Source: Carallia brachiata (lineage: Eukaryota; Streptophyta; Magnoliopsida; Malpighiales; Rhizophoraceae). From it: DNA of 64,000 nucleotides. How positions within the stretch are numbered: the first letter of the stretch is position 1; the number at the start of each line of letters is the position of its first letter. A program made the translations under genes and the position numbers. This document shows, piece after piece, positions 26,829 through 38,290 of the stretch. The stretch is taken from positions 1,210,095 through 1,274,094 of the forward strand of contig JADCRB010000078.1 in NCBI GenBank assembly GCA_021464245.1, written 5' to 3'. Below the pieces are notes generated by a model. That model was not told where the DNA came from, made no database searches, and saw nothing but the letters and a program-made list of their open reading frames with translations.

Positions 26829-28771
26829 TTTTTTTTTTTTTGTTTTTTGTTTTTTTTTTGTTGTTTTTGAGCAAAGAAGATGCCGTAGCTTTTATTCATA
26901 ATCCAACGTTCTTACATCTTCTTTTAGGAGATTAAAAACATGTTTTAAACAAAATTCAGGAGAAAGCATGTCAGGATCCCTAGCTAGAGCAACTTGAGCT
27001 AGTGAATGAGCCACACTGTTTAATTGACGATGCACATGTCTGAAAAAGCACTTCTGCAAACTTTGTGAAAGCATTCTAATATCTTCGGCGATCTGTCCTG
27101 CCGAGGTCAAGTCATATCCTCCATTCCGTATTGCTTCAAGAGCTAAACTGTACTGCTATCTGATTCCACTTGCACTTGTGCATATTCCTTTGCAAGTGCC
27201 TCCTGTAACGCCACCCAAATTGCAAGCAGTCTTGCCTCCACCACCGAGCAGCTTCCTGTGAAACGGCGAGCAACCACAAATAAAGGTTTGCCTTTATCAT
27301 CCCTGCATATAATCCCCATGCCAGCCCCAGCGACGGACCTCGATGCATCCGTGTTTATCTTAACGAGTCCTGATAATAGAGGCTGCCAACACCGAGCCCT
27401 CACTTGAGTGCCTTCCACTGGTGTTACGTCATTCTCTTTGTTGTATTCGTCGAGAACTGAGAAAGCAGTATTATTTATTATTTGTTCAGGTGGCCTCAGC
27501 ACCTTTTCATGAACAAACCCATTCCTAGAATGCCATATAGCCCACGCTACCATGCATGCCCACTCCACCACTATCTTATCATGGGACTCCAACAAATTGT
27601 GCCCAACCATTCCTTCACACACATCTGGCCAAGCTGATGCAATCTAACCCCCAGAGGACATAAAAACCATAGTCTTGATGCCTCTCTCGCATGACAATAA
27701 TGCATGGTCAATGGACTCCACCGCCAATCCGCAGAACAAACATGTGGGGTCGATATTGAGGCCTCTCGACACTAAAACACCACTAGTTGGAAGGATACCT
27801 TTAAACACCTTCCATATAAAATGTTTCACCTTTGGAGGTATATTAAGGGACCACATTTTCTTCCAGCAATTCCAATCACTACCTGACATTGATGCTGCCT
27901 GACTTGATCCTTCACCAAACTTTGCTACTGCATATGCACTCTTTACTGTATACTCCCCAGTTGGGCTACAATGTCATATGACTCTGTCAGGGGGGCCCCG
28001 GAGACTAAGTGGAATAGCAAGGACTTGAGAGCTTTCTGAAGGCATAAAGATACTCTTCACCACCACAACCTTCCAGCTTTTTGAACCCTCATCAATCAGT
28101 GACTGCACTAAATTAAAATCACCATCTCCCTGTAGTGAGAGCACCCGGAATTCATTTTATGCCGGTAACCATGGATGCTCCCAAATACAAATAGATTTGT
28201 CATTTCCTGCTTGCCACCTGATCCCCCCTTCATCGGCAAAGAGCAAACCTCCAGGATTCTCCTCCAAGTATAACTTGGATTCATACCCAATTCAGCCTCC
28301 AAAAAAGATTTTCCATTATAGTGTCGGGCTTGAAAAATTTTTGACAAGAAGGATTCTTGATGGGAAAGGAGACGCCAAGCTTGCTTTCTAAGCAAAGCGA
28401 GACTAAACCTTCGAAAGTCTCTGAATCCCAGCCAACATACATGCTTGATGTGGTCACTTTGTCATGACAACCAGTGGATCTTTTTTTACTGATTCTGAAC
28501 TACCCCACCAGAATCTGTTCACAAGCATGGCCGTATCATTGTGCAATGTTGCAGGAAGCAGAAAGTAGTTCATCAAATAGGCAGGAATAGCCTGTAGAAT
28601 TGATTTAATAAGTACTTTTTTACCAGCACAAAATAATTTTTTTCCCCTTATCTTGAAACTCTCTTTCACACTCTATCCAAAATTTGGCTAAAAACTTTCT
28701 TTTTGGAGTAACTATTGCTCATTGGAAGTCATGAATATTTTTTGTTGGACTTTAACTGTCGTTGCCCGCAG
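26829..28771 (-). mobile_element. 5'-truncated L1-type LINE inside tandem copy 2, minus strand
   Basis: The poly(A) tail appears as a T-rich run from 26829. On the minus strand the protein remains read, 5' to 3': GKKVLIKSILQAIPAYLMNYF and NRFWWGSSES (RT C-terminal part, about 28480-28650), AWRLLSHQESFLSKIFQARHY (about 28310-28390), the zf-RVT segment WSLNIPPKVKHFIWKVFKGILPT with CLFCGLAVESIDHALLSC (27690-27860), and an RNase H domain VKINTDASRSVAGAGMGI...VEARLLAIWVAL (27170-27380). Catalytic RT motifs and the endonuclease are absent. It is flanked by ACGTTTGGAT (26819-26828) and ACATTTGGAT (28772-28781), a 10-bp target duplication with one mismatch. It is unrelated in detail to the first LINE, being another lineage with a better preserved RNase H. 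Confidence 0.87.
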
Positions 28772-30301
28772 ACATTTGGATATTTTGTTAGAAAGAAGTA
28801 ACTATGAAAAGGACATCAATATGTCACGCGGGGACCATCAACATTTTTCCTTACCAATTTGGTGAGAAAGTTACGAAGAGTGTACAGTACAATTAACTAT
28901 AATGCAATATTACCAAATTACTCTCGTACCTATTCCAACACCAACAACTCATTTTTGTCGGACTCCACTACGTAAACACTCCGTATGGTAGAGACAATGT
29001 AGTTTATAACTTATGAGTTAGCATTTGGTGCTACATGAATAGTATCGAGTGCCACTAAAATTTTACATGAAAATTTAATTTGTTTCTATTACACTCCAAT
29101 ATGTGGTACCAAATGTCATCTCTGTGCTCCCAAGTGCTTTACATATGGTATAATCACACTATGTTTAACTGTATTCATCTGGCATTGCGTCTACCTATTG
29201 TTTTTCTTTTCTATCTCACCACCGTCCCTTTTTTCTTTCTTATTATTTGTCTTTTAAAGTCTCAAATGTTTCATATATTTTTATTGCGCTATCTACTCAC
29301 GAAATGATGTTTACAAGCATGAACATGAAATGGTAAAAAATGACAAGTCATTTAGGAACACAAACGTATGATGTTTGCTAATTTTTTTTCATTTTTTTTT
29401 TTGGATAAAATTAACCAATAATTTATGATTATTTAAATATTATTTTTTATTTTTTTATTTAAGTAAATTACATTTATTGTGTAGTATAAAATTATAAGTA
29501 AATTATACTCATTTAACAAATAGAGTTAAATTAAAAATTCCCTTGAAGTACCTGGTCGAAAAAAGGAAATCATGTCATATATACTTTATTATCACCCGAT
29601 AATGAGTCAACTATCTAAGTCATTCACACAACGTTATGAAAAAAAAAAAAAAACAGAAAAGGATACTCAAATCTTACATGATATTTTATATGGATGCATA
29701 ATCATATTTTATACACATTAATTTTTTTTTTATCTTTTTACTTTTTCACTATATTCAAAAAATTTTCACTTTTTATTTATTGGTAACTCATTTCTAATTT
29801 ATTCAAATAACTAACAAAAAACTCATTTTTTTTCTTTTATTTTCTTTCTCACAAATTTTTTCACAGCTAACTTCAAATCCAAACAAAGCATTAGTTTTAG
29901 ATCCCTCCCTTTTTTTTTTTTTTTGTGAGTGTTAAACATCTAGATTTTTCATTAGAGAAATACTTGTTGGAAACAATTTTTTTTTTGGACTTAGTATATT
30001 AATAAAACAATCTTTTATTTCTACTCAAATTAAGAATGATATTTTGTTAATAAATAATAACATGTATCACAAAAAATAACAATAAGATGCCATGTTTTAA
30101 AGATGAATCTTCATTTTTTGTGTCTTTTTTTGTAATATTTGTGCGTAGTGTGATAAACAAAAGGTGTGCATAGAAAATGGTGTAGTACCTAACTATGTAT
30201 GGGATGAGTTTTTCTACTTGATTAGCAACTAGCCATGTATGTTATTATTATTATATCAATTTTTATTTTTTGTCTTCTCTAACTAATTTTTCAGTTTAAG
30301 A

Positions 30302-31039
30302 GAGTGTTTGAGTTAGTTTTTAGGAGTGTATCTTTGCATTTTATTTTTAAAAAGTAGGGAGATGAGTGCTTGGTTACTTATTTGGAGTTACTGTTTAATT
30401 TTACTTATTTTCTTATATAAAATCCTAAAAGCAGTTAATTAAAAAGTAGCTCAATATTACTTTTTGCTACTTTATGGGCTGTTTTTTTAGTTTTTAATAT
30501 TAATAATAATTTATATAAAATAAAATACCCTCAAAGAATATTTATACAAATTCATTATTTTTTTTACTTACCACTTAAATATGATTCGTTAGTTGTTACT
30601 CAACTTCATCAATATTTATATAAACGCAGCACTTTCAATTTTCAACAATTCTTAAATATCTTTTCAGTTCAAATTTTCATTAACATTGATACTTCAAAAA
30701 ATATTTCAAACATTATACCTTTTTATTATCTAGTAAACATTAATATTTTTTTTGAAAAATAAAAATTAAGTTAAAAATTTGTCAATATTATTTAGAGAAT
30801 ATTTATTCTAAAAATAAAAATTATAAAATATAAAGATAATTTTGTTAATATAATATATTAATGTAAATTAAATGTCTAAATCAGTCATTTAATTATTCAA
30901 TAGTAATAGCAAGTATAAAGTTAACCAAACAGTTTATTAATTTTTTCAACAATCAAAAAGTAGATAATAACAATCAACAATCAACAATCAGTAACAGTAA
31001 TCAGCAATAGTAATATCAAACAGGTAAGCCAAATAAGCC
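30302..31039. mobile_element. Probable MITE-like insertion between tandem copies 2 and 3
   Basis: Sequence absent at the equivalent place in tandem copy 1 (compare 26690-26765). It begins GAGTGTTTGAGTTAG and ends, on the minus strand, GGCTTATTTGGCTTAC, which are weak inverted ends. TTAAGA lies at both borders (30296-30301 and 31040-31045). No coding capacity. The interior holds AGTAGC/TTACTT words and CAATCAACAATCA near 30975. Superfamily unresolved. Confidence 0.5.
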
Positions 31040-31563
31040 TTAAGATTTTTTTTTTGGCTTTATTGTGATGTATTCGCATAAGAAAATATTTAGTTTTATT
31101 GTATTGAGAGAAAATATTTCAAGAAAAGATTCAGAAAGAAAATAGATCTAAAAATCAATTTTTCTATATTTGGATATTTTGTGAGAATGCCATCATACAT
31201 CATTCTAATCCCAACACTTTGTTTTCTATTAGACTGTACCACATAAACACGTTATCTGATTGACAAAGCATACTTTATAACACATATGATATCATTTGGT
31301 ACTACGTAGATAGCATTTGGTATCCCACAAATTTTGCATGAAAATTTATTTTATTTCTACATCACTTTATTATGTGATACCAAATGCTATATGTATGTTA
31401 CCAAATGCTATATATATGGTATAAATATACTGTGTTTAATTTTATCAACCGAACATTATGTCTATTGAGTATTTTTCTTTTCTATCTGACCACTATTGCC
31501 TTTTTCTTTGTTATTCTTTTTTCCTTTAAAGTCTCAAAATTTTCTCATATCAACCATGGTATC

Positions 31564-31765
31564 TGTTACAGCTTAATTAATTTAACTTATTAAACTAAAT
31601 AACGCCACACAACAATTATGAAAAGCACCCCCACAAATATAGACATCACATCCTTATATTGTAGCAATAATCAAACTCTTAATTCTACCCAACTAATAAA
31701 AATAGATTAAATAATCTGATTTTTACTGAAACAAATTTAACTCCTAAATTGGATTAATATCAACA
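31564..31765 (-). repeat. 3' LTR of the Copia element (202 bp)
   Basis: Starts TG (31564) and ends CA (31765). It aligns with the right LTR through AACGCCACACAACAATTA and GCACCCCCACAAATATAGAC, with visible substitutions and small indels, so the insertion is not recent. The purine tract is immediately adjacent on the internal side. Confidence 0.9.
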
Positions 31766-31898
31766 TCCTCTTCAATCCTAATTTGATGATACTTGCATTC
31801 CCAACATCTATTTCAACTTGACAAATGCTTCATTTTTTTTTTTTTGTCAACTTGACAAATGCTTCATATTTCAACGGCTTTATCAAAATATCTGTAAT

Positions 31899-33925
31899 TT
31901 AATCTTCAAACTTGCAATAAGTCAATTTAATCTCCTTTTTAACAACTTGATTTTTCAGAAAATAAATATGATTATCAATATACTTACTCCTTCCATGTCT
32001 CACTAGATTCTTAGCCAAATTAATAACAGAAACATTATAAACAAATATCTTTGTAGGACCTTCAATTGGAAAATGAAACTCATCTAACAAATTCCTCAAC
32101 AAAACTACCTGATATGCATTGGAAGTTGCAGCTACATACTCTGCTTCACAAGTCAACAATGCAACAATAAATTATTTCTTCAATGACCACAAACAAGCGG
32201 TTGTGCCAATGTTGAAATAATAACCAAAAGTACTTCTACAATCATCAACATCTCACTCCAACCACTATCAAAATAGCCTACAAGAGCACGATTCCTAGAT
32301 GAAGAATAATATGGGCTATGATCAAAGGTCCCTTTAATATACCGCATAATCCTCTTAGTAACTTATATATAAGATTGATGGGGAGACTGTAGGAACTTGC
32401 TAATCAAACCAACGCCATAAGATATATCACGCCAAAGATACATTGGGTCTCGTGCATGTCAGATATCTCAAATTTCCAACAATCTGTTTAAAGCGTGTTG
32501 AATGAACAAGTGCTTCATTGCCTTCTTTAGACAATTTAGTGCCAACTTCAACAAGAGTTTTCATCGGATTACAATCACGCATCCGAAACTCACGCATCAT
32601 TGACTTCTTAAAGTCTTCAATCATTTTAGGATTATTGCTTATAAAGATCAAGTCATTGATACATAAATACACCAATAATATATCACCATCACCATTGACT
32701 TTCAAATATAAGGCATACTCAGACAGACCCTTTTGAAAATTGGCATCATGAAAGAAAGAATCAATGCACTTATTATATGCCATGGGTACTTGCTTCAGGT
32801 CATATAATGCTTTCTTCAACTTATATACCTTATCTTCACATCCTTTCTTAACAAAATCTGGGGGTTGCTTCACAAAAATTTGTTCTTCAGAGAGACCATT
32901 GAGAAAAGCTGACTTCACATCCATTTGATGACTTTTCCAATGAATCTGAGCCGCCAAAGCAAAAATAAGTCTTATAGTTTTTGTATGAGCAACAAAGAAG
33001 AATACCTCATGGTAGTCATAACCAAGACGTTATTCAAATCTTTTCATTACCAATCTTGTTTTATATCTCTCCACTTCTCCATTTGACTTACTTTTAGTTT
33101 TGTAAACCCAGTTCACATCAATAGCTTTGTGATCTCGTGGGATATTAGTAAGCTACCAAATATTATTCTTCACAATTGCCTTGATTTCTTCATTTATTGT
33201 ATTCACCCACTTAGGGTGAACATAGCCAAATGCACTATATTTCCATCGTCATCAATAGCATTATCAGATATTACCTTATAATCTTGCAATCTAACTGATT
33301 TTTAGCGATTCCTCCTTAACTTTTGATTCTTTAGGGGAGCTTGTGGTGTAAGAATTTGAGCAAGAATTGGGGTAATTTCCCTATTTGCATTAGGAACTTC
33401 AACTTGAGCTCCTATTATTCCAAATAGTAACAGGACGTCTCTGAGAATCATTCTGCTCCACAATATCAAATTTTCATGTTTCATCTTCTGCGAAGGTCAT
33501 ATCTTGCTTAGAATTGCCCTTTTTGTCACAAGATTGTACAACTTATATCTTCTCTTTATATAGCCAAAAAGAATTATCTTCACTCCTTGATTATCTAATT
33601 TTGTTCTTGTCTCTGCAAGAACGTGTGCGTAAACAATAGAATCAAACACCTTCAAATGCCTTACATTAAGCTTGAAACTACTCCATGCTTCTTTAGAAGT
33701 ACTATTCTAAATACTTGTTATTGGAGACATGTTCAACAAGTAAACAAAACATAAAACAGCTTCTACTCAAAAGGTATTAGGCACTCTTTTGGGCTTCAAC
33801 AAGCTTCTTGCCATATTCATGATTAATCTATCAATCTTTTTAATAACTCTATTATACTATGGTGTGTAGGAAAACGTGACTTCATGCTTTATAACCTGTA
33901 CTTTACAATACTTTTTAAACTCATT
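31899..33925 (-). pseudogene. Copia pol remnants: integrase, reverse transcriptase, RNase H
   Basis: On the minus strand the integrase C-terminal part around 33780-33925 contains MNMARSLL, with the usual TPQQNG motif corrupted by a stop. The RT block at 32427-32957 contains HWKSHQMDVKSAFLNGLSEE, VYKLKKALYDLKQ and GNLRYLTCTRP; the catalytic YVDD region is mutated to LCINDLIF. The RNase H end at 31899-32159 contains CEAEYVAATSNAYQ and NLVRHGRSKYIDNHIYFLK. Stops separate the blocks, so no functional polyprotein is made. Blocks are listed separately as observed and not joined. Confidence 0.88.
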
Positions 33926-35183
33926 AAAGACATATTTACAACTACCATTAGTTTGCAAAATCTTCATATGATACCTGCTCTACCTTTCAACAAGAGTCTT
34001 AAACTTCTTAAAGTAATCAAATATTTCAGACTTCCTTTACATGTAGTAAACTCAAATTTTTGTTGAAAAATCATCAATAAAAGAAAAAAAAATATTTATT
34101 GTTCTTAACTGATGGAATACTCATCGGACCATAAATATCATAGTGAATAAGATGGAGTTGTTGCATTGCACACCAAGTCGTTTTTTCAACGAAAGGCAAT
34201 CTACTCTATTTTACAAGAATACAGCCTCACATATTTGATTTGGATGATTTATCATAGGTAAACCTTTTACCATATCATCTTGTACAAGCAGAAGAAGATG
34301 TGAAAGGAGCTAAGATCTTAGCTTTACAACTAACTATGAAGATGCAAGGAATCAGACTCATTAGAATCACAGTTTATGAACAAGAAAACTAATAAAAATA
34401 GAAAAAAAAAAAAAAAGTCAGTCGACGATCTCTGAAGCATAACAAAATGACAAGAAATTCCTCCATTTTGTGTTCTTAAAGTATGATTAGTTTAAAACGA
34501 TTTAGCTAATCTATAATCACATATATTTGCAAAGAAATTCCACCACTTTTCAGAGTTGCAATGAAAGCACCTATTTATAAGTACACCCACCTAGCCTTAA
34601 TTGCCAAGAGCTTCTCACCAAGTTTAGACATAGCTTGAGTGTCCCCAAAATTTTAAATGCAGTGTGACCACAACATATTTACATTTACCAAATATTTCAA
34701 CTGGAGTGTGACCACTTCCTATCTCTATTTACCATCACAACACTAAATTAGACATGGATGTGGATAAGTGGATGTATGAATAGAGAACTAGGAGAGTCGA
34801 ACTCTAGTGGTTTCGACCATCAACGACGACGAAAGGAGGCGTTTCTAGCACAAGAAATCGCAGCTGGAGCTTTAGGTTTTTGTAGATCTAGGTTTCAATG
34901 GGTTTTCCGGTGTGTAGATCACAGATTCTTGGAGATTGGAGTCTGGTGCTTCAGGGGCTGACTTTCAGTGATGAATAGCAACAGTACGGTGGCCCGTGGC
35001 GGTGTTCCGGTGAGGGTCTGATGACTACTTTTTCATTTGTACAGATCAAATATCTTCTTTTAAATTTGACAGTTCTACTTCGTTGGCTCTTGACTCGAAC
35101 TAACTCAACACCATTTTAGGATCAGCCCTTGTTTTCGATCAACTAGATTTGAAACTTGGTAGTGATGACTCCTTGGTCAACAA

Positions 35184-35195
35184 GCTCTAATACCA
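35184..35195 (-). other. Copia primer-binding site (initiator tRNA-Met type)
   Basis: On the minus strand, directly inside the right (5') LTR: TGGTATTAGAGC, one base different from the canonical TGGTATCAGAGC that pairs with the 3' end of initiator tRNA-Met. This fixes the element orientation. Confidence 0.88.
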
Positions 35196-35196
35196 C

Positions 35197-35401
35197 TATT
35201 AAAGTTTAATTAACTTTACTTTATTGAACTGCATAACGCCACACAACAATTAGGAGAAGCACCCCCACAAATATAGACATCATGTCTTTATATAATAGCA
35301 ATAACTAAATTCCTAATTCTATCCAACCAATGTAAATAGACTAAACAATCCGACTTCTACTCAAATAATAATTAACTCTTAAATCTGGATTGAAATCAAT
35401 A
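35197..35401 (-). repeat. 5' LTR of the Copia element (205 bp)
   Basis: Mate of the LTR at 31564-31765. Its inner border reads TATTAAAG where the mate has TGTTACAG, so the terminal TG has mutated, and its outer border reads TCAATA against TCAACA. The outer flank ATATC is the target duplication. Confidence 0.88.
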
Positions 35402-36210
35402 ATATCTGCCATGAAGTGATATTTACAAGCACGAACATGAAATAATAAAAATGGACAAATCATTTATTAATGTAAATGTGAGATTAACGTACCAAGTAAA
35501 ATAAGGAAGTCGAATCATATGCAAATTATCATCATCGGGTTTAATTAAGTCATTCACATAATCTAATAAAAAGGAATATAGTAAAGAATCCTCAAATCTT
35601 ATATTAGATTTTATATTGTGGCATAATTATTATCTTATATACGTCAATTTTCTATCTTTCTACTTTTTCACCAAATCTAATAAATTTTCTTTTTATTATT
35701 TTTTCACCATTTATAATTTATTCAAACAACTAACGAGAAAATCATCTTCTCCATTGAATTTCTTTCTCACAACTTTTTTTTACATTTCACTTTAAATCCA
35801 AACAAAGCATTAGTTCTTACTCCTTTTGCTTTGTTTTATTTTGTTGTGTTTTTTTTTTTTTTTTGAGTTATACTCCTTTTGTGAATGTTAAATGTTTAGG
35901 ATGTCTCATTAAAGAAATACTTGTTGGACACATTTTTTACTGGACTTGCTATAATTAATAAAGTAATCTTTTATCAATAAATAAAATACGTATCACAATA
36001 TATATAGCAATGAGATGATTTTTTTAAAAATATAAATCCAAATTTTTGTGCCTTCTTTTACTAATTGTGGGCAAAATATGGAATAAATAGTGTGTTCATA
36101 TAATTATTTTTTTGTATCTTTAGCATTATTTGTTGCAGCGCTTGGTTTAAAATGCAAAAAAAAAAAAAAAATGGTGCAACATGTAGCTATGTATATTATG
36201 AATCATACTT

Positions 36211-37500
36211 TTAAGAATCAAACCGATCTAGTGGTCAGGTCAAAAAACCAATGAATCGAGGCCTGAGCCGGTCCAGTTTTACCATAAAATTAGGGTAGGA
36301 AACAAACCGTTTAAAAACTGTATGAACTAGTGACTCGAAAACCACCCAACTAAACGGTTCAATGCTGCTTGGTTTGTTTCTCTAGAATTCTCCAAAATAA
36401 AAATGTTTTATACCATTTTTTTTAAATTAATGTAGAATATAGCATTTTTGGATCATATATTGGCTTCATGATATTTCATTTTTAAATATATATACTCTAT
36501 TGATAGTTCAATGATTTTTTATTTTTTGAATATAGATGCTTTATTGACTGGGAAGTTGTCTCAAATAGTAGAATAATAGAGCTTATTTTTACTTTGATTC
36601 TGTTTTGGTTGTAAGTAGACTTTATTTTATTTTTTGTGGTTATACTAATTGTTTGTTATTAAAAAACAATAAAGTTACAAGAATTTTTTATTATTTTACT
36701 AAATAAAAATTGACCCATCTGTTTAATTGACAGGTCACCAGTTGGACCACTAAGTAAATTTAAAAAGCATGGAATGAATTTACTAAATAAATTTTTCAAT
36801 CTTCTCACCCGATCAATAACCGACCCGAATTTAAAAAGTATGGAATGAATTTTTCTTCTTGATTCACAACTAACGAGTAGTAACAATTCATTTTCTTCCA
36901 GAAATATAAATATTTTATTTTTTTGTCTTCTTAATAAATTTACATATTAAGTTGATATTTTTTTTTTACATGATAAAAAATTGACAAAATTAAATTATGT
37001 TATGTGTTCACCTAACAAAATAATCAATTATTTTAAGGGTTAATCTAAAAGAAACTTGAACTTCTTGCTTTTTTAAAATTTATCTTGAACTTTTATTCTT
37101 TTGAAATATATCATGAACTCTTTAATTGATTCTAAATCTATCATATCTTTATTTTTTAGTTAAAGATTTCGTATCCATTTTCAAGATTCCAACACTAAAT
37201 CTCCACATGAAATTTTCATTTTTGGATTGGAAATGGATATCTAAGGTTAGAATTCCGGAGGTGGATAGAATCAGTTACTATAATATGGTAGATTTGAAAC
37301 CAATTAACGAGTTCATGATATATTTTAAAAAAATAAATAAAATTTTACGATAAATTTAAAAAAGCAAAAAAAAGGAAAGTTCCCGCGGAGATTAACCTTT
37401 TTTAATGTTATGGATATGAATAACTTTAATGACTTGATTCTTATCTTTAAGAATTTATTAATTTCCTTGTAATTTTGTCTTTTTTTCGTCTTTCCAACTC
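36211..37500. other. AT-rich spacer with a degenerate CCGGTC-type repeat
   Basis: 36215-36380 and 36715-36840 contain facing words such as GAGCCGGTCC and GACCCATCTG...CCAGTTGGACC, reminiscent of the inverted-repeat element at 54556-55078 but too decayed to delimit. The rest is AT-rich upstream sequence of the next gene. Confidence 0.35.
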
Positions 37501-37508
37501 TATATAAG
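37501..37508 (+). promoter_or_regulatory. TATA box for the 237-aa gene
   Basis: TATATAAG, 69 bp upstream of the ATG at 37577. Start of transcription near 37530 would leave a leader of about 45 nt. The position and perfect match support a real promoter. Confidence 0.7.
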
Positions 37509-37576
37509 TGGGTGGGGGATAGAGCTCTCCATAGCATCGCTTTCACAGTATTTTTGCGAAAATCTCGAGTCCAAGA

Positions 37577-38290
37577 ATGGAGCCAAAGAATGATGAGTTC
37601 GATGAGGTTGAAGCGATGTTTTTTTCTTTGTTTGGCGAGGAGGAAGAGGACGATGATACATCATCCTCTTTAACCACTTTGTCGGGTCCTTCACTGCCCC
37701 AAAGTGATGCAGATGATGCCTGCTCGTCCTCCGTTACTGTCAAGAATGATAAGGGAAAGGATGACGGAAAAAATGGTGATGTGGGTTCTTCTTCATCTCT
37801 GTTAGGCAAGAGAAGGGATGTGAGGGAAAGGGAGGCTGTGTCCGGTTCTTACAAGAAAGTGAAGGAAAATAATGGGGTTTTCGAAAACTTTGCCGATTTT
37901 TATGATCTTCCTGAAATTGATGAGACGTATTTTGTATTGGACGAGAAAGAGCGCTCTTTGAATAAGGAATTCGATCATGATCTGGGGTCTGGAGACTCAC
38001 TGGAACTATATCCTACGCTTGAGGAGCTGCTTGAGGCAATGCTGGACCCCGTTGTGGATAGAAAGGAAGATTGTGGAGAATTTGGGATAGCCTCAGTTGA
38101 AGATCTTTCACCGGAAATTAATGGGTGGGCACAGTTGGACGATGGCAAGATGGACCCAGCTATTGATAATGAACATGTCGCATGCTTGATGGACAATCAG
38201 AATTTGATGGCAGATGGGGAAGGAGAAGAGATTGATACATTGGAGAAAAAGGGGACAGATGCACCTAGTTCAAGCTATCAATGTGGTTGA
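37577..38290 (+). CDS. Acidic, Ser-rich protein of unknown function, single exon (237 aa)
   Basis: I do not recognise a named family. The frame is open from ATG 37577 to TGA 38290 without introns. The N-terminus is MEPKNDEFDEVEAMFFSLFGEEEEDDD, an acidic stretch with bulky hydrophobics like an activation-type or short linear interaction motif. Residues 26-75 are Ser/Asp-rich. A basic patch KRRDVREREAVSGSYKK (about residues 78-95) could be a nuclear localisation signal. A central segment, NFADFYDLPEIDETYFVLDEKE (about 104-125), and SLELYPTLEELLEAMLDP (about 140-158) look like amphipathic helices. The C-terminus is acidic and ends SSSYQCG. No signal peptide or membrane segment. A TATA box precedes it and A-rich sequence (38590-38620) follows. 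A nuclear regulator is a guess from composition only. Confidence 0.75.
   Translation: MEPKNDEFDEVEAMFFSLFGEEEEDDDTSSSLTTLSGPSLPQSDADDACSSSVTVKNDKGKDDGKNGDVGSSSSLLGKRRDVREREAVSGSYKKVKENNGVFENFADFYDLPEIDETYFVLDEKERSLNKEFDHDLGSGDSLELYPTLEELLEAMLDPVVDRKEDCGEFGIASVEDLSPEINGWAQLDDGKMDPAIDNEHVACLMDNQNLMADGEGEEIDTLEKKGTDAPSSSYQCG

Larger units (their letters stand above)
31564..35401 (-). mobile_element. Ty1/copia LTR retrotransposon, minus strand, decayed and gag-poor
   Basis: Two long terminal repeats (31564-31765 and 35197-35401) enclose about 3.43 kb coding on the minus strand in Copia order: integrase, then reverse transcriptase, then RNase H. A primer-binding site lies next to the right LTR, a purine tract GAAGAGGA (minus strand) next to the left LTR, and the flanks GTATC (31559-31563) and ATATC (35402-35406) are a 5-bp target duplication with one change. 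The interior is shorter than a normal Copia body and no gag reading frame with a CCHC knuckle was found between 34300 and 35180, so an internal deletion or severe decay is likely. It lies inside tandem copy 3. Confidence 0.92.
25232..36210. repeat. Tandem array of a ~1.55 kb non-coding unit (three copies, two split by transposons)
   Basis: Copy starts are marked by GTTTGTTTTGAGAGAAAA (25232), GTTTGCTTTGAGAGAAAA (26766) and TATTGTATTGAGAGAAAA (31098). Each is followed by the same ordered landmarks: TTTGGATATTT near the start, then GATAGCATTTGGTA-type sequence (26390, 29022, 31280), then ACAAGCATGAACATGAAATG-type sequence (26415, 29313, 35427). Next come an ATTATCATCATCGG-like stretch, GCACTTGGTTTAAAATGCAA (26572, 36141) and GTTTTTCTACTTGATTAGCA (26618, 30208). 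Subtracting the insertions leaves about 1.53, 1.63 and at least 1.27 kb. No reading frame is shared by the copies. I do not recognise the unit; it could be the body of an unknown non-autonomous element or a small satellite. Confidence 0.75.

Noticed and set aside
37740..38000. Minus-strand frames opposite the acidic protein gene
   Set aside because: They lack a promoter and conserved composition; the plus frame has a TATA box and the longest open stretch.
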